From the NCBI RefSeq assembly GCF_035492835.1, contig NZ_DATJIY010000032.1, forward strand, positions 1 through 38,038: a stretch of 38,038 bases of DNA, written 5' to 3'. The position numbers and the translations under genes are program-made. Of the stretch, positions 22,416-32,719 are shown one piece after another. The notes below the pieces were generated by a model. The model saw only the letters and a program-made list of their open reading frames with translations, was not told the DNA's origin and searched no databases. The DNA is from Dinghuibacter sp035492835 (GTDB taxonomy: Bacteria > Bacteroidota > Bacteroidia > Chitinophagales > Chitinophagaceae). Position 1 is the first letter of the stretch; every line of letters starts with the position of its first letter.

Positions 22416-22455
22416 GTGTACGTCCTAATTAAAACGAAAACGCGTTTTTAACAAT

Positions 22456-25400
22456 ATGTCATCAACACAAGTGAACAACAGGGTCAACTTCGGTAAGGCC
22501 AAGCACCTGGCGGAAACGCCGGATCTGCTGGAAATCCAGTTGCAGTCCTTTAAGGATTTTTTCCAGTTGGAAACAACTCCTGACAAGCGCAACGTCGAAG
22601 GTTTATTCCGGGTTTTCAAGGAAAACTTTCCCATTACGGATACCCGGAACATCTTCGTGTTGGAGTTCCTCGATTATTTCGTTGATCCGCCCCGCTACTC
22701 CATCGAGGAGTGTATGGAACGCGGGCTGACCTACGCCGTTCCCCTGAAAGCAAAACTTCGCCTGAGCTGTAACGACGAAGAGCACGTGGACTTTCAAACG
22801 ATCGTCCAGGACGTGTTTTTGGGCAACATCCCTTATATGACCCCCCGCGGTACCTTCATCATCAATGGTGCGGAACGCGTCGTGGTCTCCCAGCTGCACC
22901 GCTCTCCCGGTGTATTCTTCGGCCAGTCGGTCCACCCGAACGGCACGAAGATCTATTCAGCCCGCGTTATCCCCTTCAAGGGCGCGTGGATGGAGTTCGC
23001 CACGGACATCAACAATGTGATGTACGCGTATATCGACCGTAAGAAGAAATTCCCGGTCACCACGCTGCTCCGGTCCATCGGCTACGAAACCGACAAGCAC
23101 ATCCTGGAGCTCTTCGGGATGGCCGACGAAGTGCCGGCCGACAAGAAGAGCCTGGAGAAGTACCTGGGCAAACGCCTGGCCGCCCGCGTCCTGCGGAGCT
23201 GGGTGGAAGACTTTGTAGATGAGGACACCGGTGAAGTCGTGAGCCTGGAACGGAACGAGGTCGTCATGGAGCGCGATACCGTCCTGGACAAGAACGCTAT
23301 CGAGACCATGGTGGAAATGGGGATCAAGACCGTCTTCCTGCAAAAGGAAGAAGTCAGCGGTGATTACGCTATCATCTACAACACCCTGAACAAGGATACG
23401 TCGAACTCCGAACTGGAGGCCGTCCAGCACATCTACCGCCAGCTGCGCGGGGCCGATGCACCGGACGACGAGACCGCGCGCGGTATCATCGACAAGCTGT
23501 TCTTCAGCGACAAGCGCTACGACCTCGGCGAAGTCGGCCGGTACAAGATCAACCGTAAGCTGGGCCTGAACTACAAACTGGACCAGAAGACGCTGACCAA
23601 GGAAGACATCATCGAGATCATCAAATACCTGGTCCGTCTGACCAACGCCAAGGCGGAAATCGACGACATCGACCACCTGAGCAACCGCCGGGTGCGTACG
23701 GTGGGCGAACAGCTCTACGCCCAGTTCGGCGTGGGTCTGGCCCGTATGGCGCGTACCATCCGCGAAAGGATGAACGTCCGCGACAATGAAGTGTTCACCC
23801 CGGTGGACCTGATCAACGCGCGTACGTTGTCTTCCGTGATCAATTCGTTCTTCGGAACAAGCCAATTGTCGCAGTTCCTCGACCAGACCAACCCGTTGTC
23901 CGAAATCACGCACAAGCGTCGTATCTCGGCGCTCGGGCCCGGCGGTCTGTCGCGCGAACGCGCCGGCTTCGAAGTCCGCGACGTACACTACTCCCACTAC
24001 GGCCGTCTGTGTACGATCGAGACCCCGGAAGGGCCGAACATCGGTCTGATCTCCACCCTTTGCGTACACGCCAAGGTGAACGAGATGGGCTTTATCGAGA
24101 CTCCTTACCACGTGGTAAAGGACGGTAAGGTCGATACGAAGCACCTGACCTTCCTGAGCGCGGAAGAAGAAGATACCGCCAAGATCGCCCAGGCGAACAT
24201 CGAAATGGACGACAAGGGGCATATCCTGGAAGAAAAGGTCCGTTCCCGCGAAACCGGGGACTTCCCCATCCTGGACAAGGCCGAAGTGGAATTCATGGAC
24301 GTCGCCCCCAACCAGATCGTGGGTCTCAGCGCCTCGCTGATCCCCTTCCTGGAGCACGATGACGCCAACCGCGCCCTGATGGGATCGAACATGCAACGCC
24401 AGGCCGTACCCCTGATCCGTCCCGAAGTACCCATCGTCGGTACCGGGCTGGAAGCCAAGGCCGCCCGTGACGCGCGCATACAGATCCACGCTGAAGGGAA
24501 AGGCGTAGTAGAGTTCGTGGATGCCAACGAAATCCATGTCCGCTACGACCGCAACGAACAACAAAAGCTGGTCTCTTTTGAAGACGACCTGAAAGTATAC
24601 CGCCTCACCAAATTCATCAAGACCAACCAGAGCACCTGTATCAACCTCAGGCCCTGCGTCCATAAGGGACAGCACGTCGTAGAAGGCGACTTCCTCACCG
24701 AAGGCTACGCCACCCGCGACGGGGAACTGGCCCTGGGCCGGAACCTGAAGGTGGCCTTCATGCCCTGGAAGGGGTACAACTTCGAGGACGCCATCGTGAT
24801 CTCGGAGAAGGTGGTGAGCCAGGACCTGTTCACGTCGGTACACATCGAGGAATTCGAGCTTGAAGTCCGCGATACCAAGCTGGGTGAAGAGGAACTGACC
24901 CCGGACATCCCGAACGTTTCGGAAGAGGCCACCAAGGACCTCGACCAGAACGGGGTTATCCGTATCGGCGCCCACGTCAAAGAAGGCGACATCCTGATCG
25001 GTAAGATCACCCCCAAGGGCGAATCCGATCCGACCCCGGAAGAAAAGCTGCTCCGCGCGATCTTTGGCGACAAGGCCGGCGACGCCAAGGACGCTTCGCT
25101 CAAGGCGCCCGCGGGCACCGAAGGCGTGGTGATCAACAAGAAGCTCTTCCAACGCGCCAAGAAAGACAAGAACGGGAAGGTCCGTGAAAAGGCCGCCCTG
25201 GAAAAAGTGGAAAAGGTACACGAGGGTAACACCAAGGAGCTCCTGGAAGTCCTCCTCGGCAAGCTGTTGACGCTCCTCAAGGACCACACCAGCGCCGGGG
25301 TAACCAACAACTTCGGGGAAATGCTGATCGGTAAAGGCGCCAAATTCACCCAGAAGAACCTGGCGGGGATCGATTACCAGAACGTCAACCCCCTGGGCTG

Positions 25401-26259
25401 GACCGGTGATGCCAAGATCGACGACTCGATCAACACCCTCCTGCACAACTACAACATCAAGTACAACGAAGAGCTGGGCCGTTACAAACGCGAGAAGTTC
25501 AACATCTCCATCGGGGACGAACTGCCCGCGGGCGTTCTCAAGCTCGCCAAGGTATACCTGGCCGTCAAGCGTAAGCTGAAGGTAGGGGACAAGATGGCCG
25601 GCCGCCACGGGAACAAGGGGATCGTCGCGAAGATCGTTCGCGCCGAAGACATGCCCTTCCTGGAAGACGGTACGCCGGTGGACATCGTCCTCAACCCGCT
25701 CGGGGTGCCTTCCCGTATGAACCTCGGCCAGATCTACGAAACGATCCTCGGCTGGACCGGCGAAAAGCTGGGCGACAAGTTCGCCACGCCGATCTTCGAC
25801 GGGGCCTCGGTAGAGGAAATCTCCGAGTTCTGCACCAAGGCCGGCATCCCGACGATGGGTCACACATACCTGTACGACGGTGAAACCGGGGAACGCTTCC
25901 ACCAGAAAGCGACCGTAGGGATCATCTATATCATCAAGCTCCACCACATGGTCGATGACAAGATGCACGCCCGTTCGATCGGGCCGTACAGCCTCATTAC
26001 CCAGCAGCCGCTCGGTGGTAAGGCCCAGTTCGGTGGCCAGCGTTTCGGGGAAATGGAAGTCTGGGCCCTGGAAGCCTACGGCGCCTCCAACATCCTGCAG
26101 GAACTGCTGACGATCAAGTCCGACGACATCATCGGCAGGGCCAAGACCTACGAAGCGATCGTGAAGGGCGAGAACGTGCCGCGTCCGGGCGTACCCGAAT
26201 CCTTCAACGTGCTCGTGCACGAGTTGCGCGGTTTAGGGTTGGATCTGAAGTTTGAATAG
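22456..26259 (+). CDS. rpoB: DNA-directed RNA polymerase subunit beta
   Basis: The 1267-residue beta subunit forms one side of the polymerase active-site cleft. It shows the expected segments in order: RSPGVFFGQSVHPNGT in the N-terminal lobe, the rifampicin-pocket region near residues 465-520 (GTSQLSQFLDQTNPLSEITH then KRRISALGPGGLSRERAGFE), IETPEGPNIGLI, and NLKVAFMPWKGYNFEDAIVI. KMAGRHGNKGIV and the C-terminal GGKAQFGGQRFGEMEVWALE follow. The residues usually changed in rifampicin resistance look wild-type, so sensitivity is predicted. It has its own promoter and leader because the lacI/DUF4136 pair separates it from rplL. It ends 38 nt before rpoC. The ATG at 22456 is the clear start. Confidence 0.99.
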   Translation: MSSTQVNNRVNFGKAKHLAETPDLLEIQLQSFKDFFQLETTPDKRNVEGLFRVFKENFPITDTRNIFVLEFLDYFVDPPRYSIEECMERGLTYAVPLKAKLRLSCNDEEHVDFQTIVQDVFLGNIPYMTPRGTFIINGAERVVVSQLHRSPGVFFGQSVHPNGTKIYSARVIPFKGAWMEFATDINNVMYAYIDRKKKFPVTTLLRSIGYETDKHILELFGMADEVPADKKSLEKYLGKRLAARVLRSWVEDFVDEDTGEVVSLERNEVVMERDTVLDKNAIETMVEMGIKTVFLQKEEVSGDYAIIYNTLNKDTSNSELEAVQHIYRQLRGADAPDDETARGIIDKLFFSDKRYDLGEVGRYKINRKLGLNYKLDQKTLTKEDIIEIIKYLVRLTNAKAEIDDIDHLSNRRVRTVGEQLYAQFGVGLARMARTIRERMNVRDNEVFTPVDLINARTLSSVINSFFGTSQLSQFLDQTNPLSEITHKRRISALGPGGLSRERAGFEVRDVHYSHYGRLCTIETPEGPNIGLISTLCVHAKVNEMGFIETPYHVVKDGKVDTKHLTFLSAEEEDTAKIAQANIEMDDKGHILEEKVRSRETGDFPILDKAEVEFMDVAPNQIVGLSASLIPFLEHDDANRALMGSNMQRQAVPLIRPEVPIVGTGLEAKAARDARIQIHAEGKGVVEFVDANEIHVRYDRNEQQKLVSFEDDLKVYRLTKFIKTNQSTCINLRPCVHKGQHVVEGDFLTEGYATRDGELALGRNLKVAFMPWKGYNFEDAIVISEKVVSQDLFTSVHIEEFELEVRDTKLGEEELTPDIPNVSEEATKDLDQNGVIRIGAHVKEGDILIGKITPKGESDPTPEEKLLRAIFGDKAGDAKDASLKAPAGTEGVVINKKLFQRAKKDKNGKVREKAALEKVEKVHEGNTKELLEVLLGKLLTLLKDHTSAGVTNNFGEMLIGKGAKFTQKNLAGIDYQNVNPLGWTGDAKIDDSINTLLHNYNIKYNEELGRYKREKFNISIGDELPAGVLKLAKVYLAVKRKLKVGDKMAGRHGNKGIVAKIVRAEDMPFLEDGTPVDIVLNPLGVPSRMNLGQIYETILGWTGEKLGDKFATPIFDGASVEEISEFCTKAGIPTMGHTYLYDGETGERFHQKATVGIIYIIKLHHMVDDKMHARSIGPYSLITQQPLGGKAQFGGQRFGEMEVWALEAYGASNILQELLTIKSDDIIGRAKTYEAIVKGENVPRPGVPESFNVLVHELRGLGLDLKFE

Positions 26260-26297
26260 GCCCCACGGCACATTTTTTAACGACATTAATTCGGCAT

Positions 26298-29200
26298 ATG
26301 GCACTCAAGAAAGATAATCGTCCCAAGGCTACGTTTTCGAAGATTACGATAGGCCTGGCTTCTCCGGACAGCATCCTGGAAAGGTCCTACGGGGAAGTAT
26401 TGAAGCCCGAAACGATCAACTACCGTACCTACAAGCCGGAAAGGGACGGCTTGTTCTGCGAGCGGATCTTCGGGCCGGTAAAAGACTATGAATGCGCTTG
26501 CGGCAAGTACAAGCGTATTCGCTATAAAGGTATCGTGTGCGATCGCTGCGGTGTGGAAGTGACCGAGAAGAAGGTAAGGCGCGAACGCATGGGCCACATC
26601 AAGCTAGTGGTCCCTGTAGTACACATCTGGTACTTCAAGAGCCTGCCAAACAAAATCGGTTATTTGCTGGGCGTTAGCTCCAAGAAACTGGAGTCGATCA
26701 TCTATTATGAACGCTTCGTGGTCATCCAGCCGGGTATCCGGGTGGACAAGGGCCAGAACCCCGGCGACCTGCTGACGGAAGAGGAATACCTGGACATCCT
26801 GGACGCATTGCCCAAGGATAACCAATACCTGCCTGACGACGACCCCAATAAGTTCATCGCCAAGATGGGAGCCGATGCCGTCCACGACATGCTGGGCCGC
26901 ATCGACCTCGATGCGCTCAGCTATTCCCTGCGTAACGCCGCCGCCACCGAGACTTCCCAGCAACGGAAAGCGGACGCCCTGAAGCGGCTAAGCGTTGTGG
27001 AAGCATTCCGCGAGGCAGGTCATCGCATCGAAAACTCCCCGGAATGGATGGTGATGCAATACATCCCCGTCATCCCGCCGGAACTTCGCCCGCTTGTCCC
27101 CCTGGACGGCGGCCGTTTTGCATCCTCCGACCTGAACGACCTCTACCGCCGCGTGATCATCCGCAACAACCGTCTGAAGCGTTTGCTCGAGATCAAGGCG
27201 CCCGAGGTCATCCTGCGGAACGAAAAGCGCATGCTCCAGGAAGCCGTCGACTCCCTCTTCGACAACAGCCGTAAGTCCAACGCCGTCAAGGCGGAAGGCG
27301 GTCGCGCGCTGAAGTCCCTGAGCGACGTGCTCAAAGGGAAACAAGGCCGGTTCCGTCAGAACCTGCTCGGTAAGCGCGTCGACTACTCCGGCCGTTCGGT
27401 CATCGTAGTGGGTCCGGAGCTGAAATTAAGCGAGTGCGGTCTGCCCAAAGACATGGCGGCCGAGCTCTTCAAACCGTTCATCATCCGTAAGCTGATCGAA
27501 CGCGGTATCGTCAAGACCGTGAAGTCGGCCCGCAAGCTGGTCGATAAAAAAGAAGCCATCATCTGGGACATCCTGGAAAACGTGCTGAAGGGTCACCCGG
27601 TCCTCCTGAACCGCGCCCCGACGCTGCACCGGTTGTCCATCCAGGCCTTCCAACCCAAACTGGTCGAGGGTAAAGCCATCCAGCTCCACCCGCTCGTCTG
27701 TTCGGCGTTCAACGCCGACTTCGACGGTGACCAGATGGCCGTGCACGTGCCCCTGAGCAACGCTGCTATCCTGGAAGCCCAGCTGCTGATGCTGTCCAGC
27801 CACAACATCCTCAACCCGCAGAACGGGACCCCGATCACCCTGCCTTCGCAGGACATGGTCTTGGGTCTGTATTATATTACGAAGGGACGGAAGACAACCG
27901 CGACCGAAATCGTTCGCGGGGAAGGCATGGCTTTCTATTCCGCCGAAGAGGTAATCATCGCGTACAACGAAAACCGCGTCGACCTCCACGCCTGGATCAA
28001 GGTCAAGGCCGATGTCCGCAGCGACGACGGGCACATCTCGAGGAAGATCATCGAGACGACCGTCGGCCGCGTGATTTTCAACCAGAACGTTCCCAAGGCA
28101 GTAGGCTACGTAAACGCCCTGCTGACCAAAAAGAACCTGCGCGAAATCATCGGGAACATCATCAAATGGACCGACGTCCCCCAGACCGCGAAGTTCCTCG
28201 ATGACATCAAACAACTGGGTTTCCGCACAGCATTCCGCGGTGGTCTGTCGTTCAATGTGCTCGACCTGACCATCCCGGAAATCAAGCACGAGATGGTTGA
28301 ATCCGCCCAGGGCGAAGTCGACGAGGTGTGGGACAACTATAATATGGGTCTGATCACCAACAATGAACGTTACAACCAGATTATCGACATCTGGTCGCGC
28401 GTGGATACCAAGGTGACCGAAACCCTGATCCGTGAAATGGCCTCGGACAAACAAGGGTTCAACTCCGTGTTTATGATGCTGGACTCCGGGGCCCGCGGTT
28501 CCAAACAACAGGTTAAACAGCTTGCCGGGATGCGCGGTCTGATGGCCAAGCCTCGTAAGAGCGGTTCGACCGGTTCGGAAATCATCGAAAACCCGATCCT
28601 GTCCAACTTCAAGGACGGTCTGAACGTATTGGAATACTTCATCTCCACACACGGCGCCCGTAAGGGTCTGGCGGATACGGCCCTCAAAACGGCCGACGCC
28701 GGTTACCTGACCCGCCGTCTGGTAGACGTCGCCCAGGACGTGGTGATCACCGAAGAAGACTGCGGTACCCTTCGCGGTATTGCCACTTCTTCCCTGAAGG
28801 ACAATGAAGAAATCGTCGAACCGCTGTACGACCGTATCATCGGGCGTACCTCGGTCCATGATGTATACGATCCGCTGAACGACAAGCTGATCCTCAAGGC
28901 CGGTGACCACATCACCGAAGAGATCGCCCAGGAGATCGAGCACAGCGGTATCGACACCGTCGAAATCCGCTCGGTGCTGACCTGCGAAAGCAAGCGCGGT
29001 GTGTGCGTGAAGTGCTACGGTAAGAACCTCGCCACGGGCTATATCGCCCAGAAGGGTGACGCCGTCGGTATCATCGCCGCCCAGTCCATCGGTGAACCCG
29101 GTACCCAGCTGACCCTGCGTACCTTCCACGTGGGTGGTGTCGCCGGTTCCGCTTCGGTCGAGTCCACCATGCTGGCCAAGTTCGAAGGGACCGTCCAGTT

Positions 29201-30593
29201 CGACGGTCTGCGTACCGTACAAACCGAAAACAACGAAGGCGACAAGATCCAGATCGTCATCGGCCGTACGGGTGAGCTCCGGATCATGGACGTGAAGAAC
29301 GACCGCCTCCTTATCACCAACAACATCCCCTACGGGGCGACGCTGAATGTGAAAGACGGTCAAAAGGTTGCCAAGGGTGACGTGATCTGTACCTGGGACC
29401 CCTTCAACAACGTCATCGTGAGCGAAGTACCCGGTTCGGTGAAGTTCGAGAACATCATCGAAGGCGTTACTTACCGCGAAGAGGCCGACGAGCAAACCGG
29501 CCACCGCGAAAAGGTCGTTATCGAAACAAAAGACAAGACCAAGATACCCGCCCTGCTGGTCGAAGGCGCCAAGGAAGTGAAGTCTTACAACCTTCCGGTA
29601 GGCTCGCACATCAGCGTAGACGGTGACGAAGCCGTCAAGGCCGGCCAGGTGATCGTGAAGATCCCCCGCGTCATCGGTAAGCTCCGGGACATCACCGGTG
29701 GTCTGCCCCGCGTCACCGAGCTCTTCGAAGCGCGTAACCCCTCCAATCCGGCCATCGTTGCCGAAATCGACGGGGTGGTTGCCTTCGGGAACATCAAGCG
29801 CGGTAACCGCGAGATCATCGTGGAAGCCAAAGACGGCGTGGTCAAGAAATACCTGGTTCCCCTGACCCGCCAGATCCTGGCACAGGACGGGGACTTCGTA
29901 AAAGCCGGTACGGCGTTGTCCGACGGCCAGATCAGCCCGGGCGACATCCTCTCCATCAAGGGGCCCTTCGCCGTCCAGGAGTACGTGGTCAACGAAATCC
30001 AGGAAGTCTATCGTCTACAGGGTGTAAAGATCAACGACAAGCATATCGAGGTCATCGTCCGCCAGATGATGAAGAAGGTCGAAATCGTCGACCCGGGGGA
30101 TACCAAATTCCTCGAGGGCGATCTGGTAGACCGCTTCGAATTCATCGACGAGAACGACTGGATCTTCGACAAGAAGGTGATCGCCGACGCCGGCGAAAGC
30201 GGGAAGCTGAAGCCCGGTCAGATCGGCACCCTCCGCGACGTGCGTGAAGAAAATTCCGTACTGCGCCGCAACGACAAGAAGCTCGTCGAGTTCCGCGACG
30301 CGGAACCCGCGACTTCGCAACCGGTGCTGCTGGGTATCACCAAGGCTTCGCTGGGGGTACAGAGCTGGATCTCCGCCGCTTCCTTCCAGGAAACGACAAA
30401 GGTCCTGTCCTCCGCGGCCATCCAGGGCAAGTCGGACGACATGCTCGGTCTGAAGGAGAACGTCATCACGGGCCATCCGATCCCGGCTGGTACCGGTCTA
30501 CGCGACTTCGAGAACATGATCGTCGGGTCGAAGGAAGAATACGAGTTGCTCCAGACCTCCCGGGAAGTGATGCAGTTCGACGAAGAAGAATAA
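26298..30593 (+). CDS. rpoC: DNA-directed RNA polymerase subunit beta prime
   Basis: The 1431-residue beta-prime subunit carries the catalytic magnesium site: NADFDGDQMAVHVPLS at residues 472-487 holds the three aspartates. The N-terminal zinc finger reads YECACGKYKRIRYKGIVCDR followed by CGVEV. The second zinc site has its cysteines in EDCGTLRGI and in CESKRGVCVKCYG. The bridge- and trigger-helix region includes GEPGTQLTLRTFHVGGVAG. The C-terminus ends in an acidic tail (FDEEE). Its length and order match Bacteroidota enzymes. It follows rpoB by 38 nt and is closed by a terminator. Confidence 0.99.
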   Translation: MALKKDNRPKATFSKITIGLASPDSILERSYGEVLKPETINYRTYKPERDGLFCERIFGPVKDYECACGKYKRIRYKGIVCDRCGVEVTEKKVRRERMGHIKLVVPVVHIWYFKSLPNKIGYLLGVSSKKLESIIYYERFVVIQPGIRVDKGQNPGDLLTEEEYLDILDALPKDNQYLPDDDPNKFIAKMGADAVHDMLGRIDLDALSYSLRNAAATETSQQRKADALKRLSVVEAFREAGHRIENSPEWMVMQYIPVIPPELRPLVPLDGGRFASSDLNDLYRRVIIRNNRLKRLLEIKAPEVILRNEKRMLQEAVDSLFDNSRKSNAVKAEGGRALKSLSDVLKGKQGRFRQNLLGKRVDYSGRSVIVVGPELKLSECGLPKDMAAELFKPFIIRKLIERGIVKTVKSARKLVDKKEAIIWDILENVLKGHPVLLNRAPTLHRLSIQAFQPKLVEGKAIQLHPLVCSAFNADFDGDQMAVHVPLSNAAILEAQLLMLSSHNILNPQNGTPITLPSQDMVLGLYYITKGRKTTATEIVRGEGMAFYSAEEVIIAYNENRVDLHAWIKVKADVRSDDGHISRKIIETTVGRVIFNQNVPKAVGYVNALLTKKNLREIIGNIIKWTDVPQTAKFLDDIKQLGFRTAFRGGLSFNVLDLTIPEIKHEMVESAQGEVDEVWDNYNMGLITNNERYNQIIDIWSRVDTKVTETLIREMASDKQGFNSVFMMLDSGARGSKQQVKQLAGMRGLMAKPRKSGSTGSEIIENPILSNFKDGLNVLEYFISTHGARKGLADTALKTADAGYLTRRLVDVAQDVVITEEDCGTLRGIATSSLKDNEEIVEPLYDRIIGRTSVHDVYDPLNDKLILKAGDHITEEIAQEIEHSGIDTVEIRSVLTCESKRGVCVKCYGKNLATGYIAQKGDAVGIIAAQSIGEPGTQLTLRTFHVGGVAGSASVESTMLAKFEGTVQFDGLRTVQTENNEGDKIQIVIGRTGELRIMDVKNDRLLITNNIPYGATLNVKDGQKVAKGDVICTWDPFNNVIVSEVPGSVKFENIIEGVTYREEADEQTGHREKVVIETKDKTKIPALLVEGAKEVKSYNLPVGSHISVDGDEAVKAGQVIVKIPRVIGKLRDITGGLPRVTELFEARNPSNPAIVAEIDGVVAFGNIKRGNREIIVEAKDGVVKKYLVPLTRQILAQDGDFVKAGTALSDGQISPGDILSIKGPFAVQEYVVNEIQEVYRLQGVKINDKHIEVIVRQMMKKVEIVDPGDTKFLEGDLVDRFEFIDENDWIFDKKVIADAGESGKLKPGQIGTLRDVREENSVLRRNDKKLVEFRDAEPATSQPVLLGITKASLGVQSWISAASFQETTKVLSSAAIQGKSDDMLGLKENVITGHPIPAGTGLRDFENMIVGSKEEYELLQTSREVMQFDEEE

Positions 30594-30613
30594 CTATATT
30601 GCGTATGTACGAT

Positions 30614-30647
30614 AAGAGGCTGTCACAAAAGACAGCCTCTTTAGTTT
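30614..30647 (+). terminator. Rho-independent terminator after rpoC
   Basis: AAGAGGCTGTC (30614-30624) pairs perfectly with GACAGCCTCTT (30631-30641) around a six-base loop, followed by TAGTTT. It closes the rpoBC transcript. Confidence 0.75.
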
Positions 30648-30660
30648 AAATCTAAAGACT

Positions 30661-31275
30661 TTGAAAAATTTATCCCTGGTACTGAACGTAATCCTGCTGG
30701 TCGCTGTCGGCATTTTGTTTTATTGGCACTTCAAGGGCTCTTCCAACGGAGCCGCCCCCGCCATCAACATCGGCCCGACTGCCAAGGATTCGCTGGTATT
30801 GCATCCGCTCAAGGTGGCCTACGTGGACCTGGATACGATCGAGGAGAAATTTGCCTATTTCAAGTCCAAGCAGAATGACTTCGACCGGGAAAGGGAAGAA
30901 GCCGACCGTGACCTGAACGCGGCAGCCAACGAGCTGGAGCGCAGGCGGCTGGCGATGGCCCAGAAGGGCGCCACCCTTACCCAGACCGAGGCGGAAAGCT
31001 TCCAAAAGGAATATACGGCACGGATGCAGGACCTGCAACGCCAGCACGACCAGAAACAGCAGGAGTTCGCCACCAAGCAGCAAAAGATCATGGATGACAT
31101 CCAGACGAAGATCAAGTCTTTCCTGGATGAGTACAACAAGACCAAGAAGTACTCCTTCATCTTCACGACCGGGAAGGGCGCGCTGAACCTGTTCTACGAG
31201 GATACGGCCTACAACATCACCGGCGAGGTGCTGGAGGGGCTGAACAGCTCGGTCCCCGTGCCAAAGGAGAAATAA
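30661..31275 (+). CDS. OmpH/Skp-family periplasmic chaperone-like protein
   Basis: The 204-residue product has an N-terminal hydrophobic segment (residues 4-22) that acts as a signal or membrane anchor, then a linker, then VAYVDLDTIEEKFAYFKSKQ, the start of the OmpH/Skp fold. A long charged coiled coil follows (about residues 75-155), ending with a strand-like KKYSFIFTTGKGALNLFYED. Skp-type proteins hold unfolded outer-membrane proteins in the periplasm. The start codon is TTG at 30661; no suitable ATG is present before residue 99, and the MKNLS-like beginning is natural. It lies directly after the rpoC terminator and 40 nt before the permease gene. No promoter was identified between terminator and start. 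Confidence 0.82.
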   Translation: MKNLSLVLNVILLVAVGILFYWHFKGSSNGAAPAINIGPTAKDSLVLHPLKVAYVDLDTIEEKFAYFKSKQNDFDREREEADRDLNAAANELERRRLAMAQKGATLTQTEAESFQKEYTARMQDLQRQHDQKQQEFATKQQKIMDDIQTKIKSFLDEYNKTKKYSFIFTTGKGALNLFYEDTAYNITGEVLEGLNSSVPVPKEK

Positions 31276-31315
31276 GGCGCCTTTGGCCGTAGTTCCGCAA
31301 AAGGAAATCTAACAT

Positions 31316-32716
31316 ATGCCCGAAAAAAGCTCTCCCGGTTTTAAACAATCCCTCGGTCTCCTGGATGGGACCATGCTTGTCGCCGGATCGATGATCGGTT
31401 CCGGTATTTTCCTGGTTTCCGCCGACATTACCCGGCAGGTAGGCAGCTCCGGCTGGCTGCTCTTTGCCTGGTTGCTGTCCGGCTTTCTGACGGTAGCCGC
31501 CGCGGTCAGCTACGGAGAATTGAGCGGCATGTTCCCCAAGGCCGGCGGACAGTATGTTTACCTGCGCGAGGCTTTCTCGCCCCTGCTGGGATTCCTGTAT
31601 GGCTGGAGCTTTTTCGCGGTCATCCAGACCGGCACCATCGCCGCGGTGGCGGTGGCGTTTGCCAATTTTACGGCGTATTTTTTTCCGGGACTGGACAGCA
31701 AGCTTTTGTCTTTGGGTTCATTTACGCTCGACGGGCGCAGCCTGCTCGCGCTCGGATCGGTGGCCTTGCTGACGTATATCAATTCACGGGGGGTCAAAGA
31801 GGGTAAGTTTATCCAAACGGTGTTTACGGCAGTCAAGCTCGTCGCCCTGTTCGGGCTGATCGTCTTCGGTGTGTTCTTGGCGGCCCGCTCGGATGTGTGG
31901 CACGCCAACTGGACGGACGCCTGGACGATGCGGCATTGGAACGCGGATTCCTCCACCTGGTCATCCGTCGGGCTGATCGCCGGGCTGGGTTTCGTATCGG
32001 CTGCGATGGTAGGCACGCTCTTCAGCAGCGACGCCTGGAACAGCGTGACCTTTATCGCCGGGGAAATCCGCAGGCCCGAACGCAATATCGGTCTGAGCCT
32101 TTTCCTGGGAACGGTCATCGTCTCGGTGATCTATATCCTGACCAACCTCATGTACCTGTCGGTGCTGCCGTTGCACGACATCGCCTTTGCCCCGAATCAG
32201 CGGGTGGCCACCGCGGCGGCGGAGCATATAGCCGTGGGGGCGGGCGGGGTCATCGCCGCCCTGATCATGATCTCGACGTTCGGGTGTAACAACGGGTTGA
32301 TCCTTTCCGGGGCGCGGGTGTATTATACGATGGCGCAGGATGGGCTTTTCTTTAAGAAAACGGGCACCTTGAACAAGAACGGCGTTCCCGGCTATGCGCT
32401 CTGGATTCAATGCGCCTGGACCTGCCTGTTGTGCCTCAGCGGGAGCTACAACGCCCTGCTGACCTACGTTATATTCGTGGTGTTGATATTCTATATCCTG
32501 ACGCTCGTGGGGATATTCGTCCTGCGTCGCCGGCGGCCGGACGCGCCGCGGCCGTATAAGGCATTCGGCTACCCGGTACTGCCGGCGGTCTATTGCCTGC
32601 TGGCCTTCGTGATCACGGTTTGCCTGTTCCGTTACCAGACCGCCGACACGTGGCCGGGGGCTTTGATTGTTGTCTCGGGTATACCCATTTACTATATTGC
32701 AGTCCGTAAGCGGTAA
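31316..32716 (+). CDS. APC-superfamily amino acid permease
   Basis: The 466-residue protein has about twelve predicted membrane spans. The first helix carries the APC motif GTMLVAGSMIGSGIFLVSAD. The next segments include FPKAGGQYVYLREAFSPLLG and LYGWSFFAVIQTGTIAA, as in LAT-like and serine/threonine exchangers. A helix 6 region GLGFVSAAMVGTLFSSDAWN is followed by IAGEIRRPERNIG. Amino acid transport across the inner membrane is likely, but the substrate cannot be read. It ends 3 nt before the kinase gene, suggesting an operon of mixed functions. Confidence 0.88.
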   Translation: MPEKSSPGFKQSLGLLDGTMLVAGSMIGSGIFLVSADITRQVGSSGWLLFAWLLSGFLTVAAAVSYGELSGMFPKAGGQYVYLREAFSPLLGFLYGWSFFAVIQTGTIAAVAVAFANFTAYFFPGLDSKLLSLGSFTLDGRSLLALGSVALLTYINSRGVKEGKFIQTVFTAVKLVALFGLIVFGVFLAARSDVWHANWTDAWTMRHWNADSSTWSSVGLIAGLGFVSAAMVGTLFSSDAWNSVTFIAGEIRRPERNIGLSLFLGTVIVSVIYILTNLMYLSVLPLHDIAFAPNQRVATAAAEHIAVGAGGVIAALIMISTFGCNNGLILSGARVYYTMAQDGLFFKKTGTLNKNGVPGYALWIQCAWTCLLCLSGSYNALLTYVIFVVLIFYILTLVGIFVLRRRRPDAPRPYKAFGYPVLPAVYCLLAFVITVCLFRYQTADTWPGALIVVSGIPIYYIAVRKR

Positions 32717-32719
32717 AAC

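Noticed and set aside
22957..26220. Minus-strand open frame of 1087 codons antisense to rpoB
   Set aside because: It exactly shadows a highly conserved gene with strong codon bias, which leaves antisense frames open. The translation shows no recognisable domain.
27426..29609. Minus-strand open frame of 727 codons antisense to rpoC
   Set aside because: Same cause as the rpoB shadow: biased codons of rpoC. There is no promoter, start context or domain of its own.
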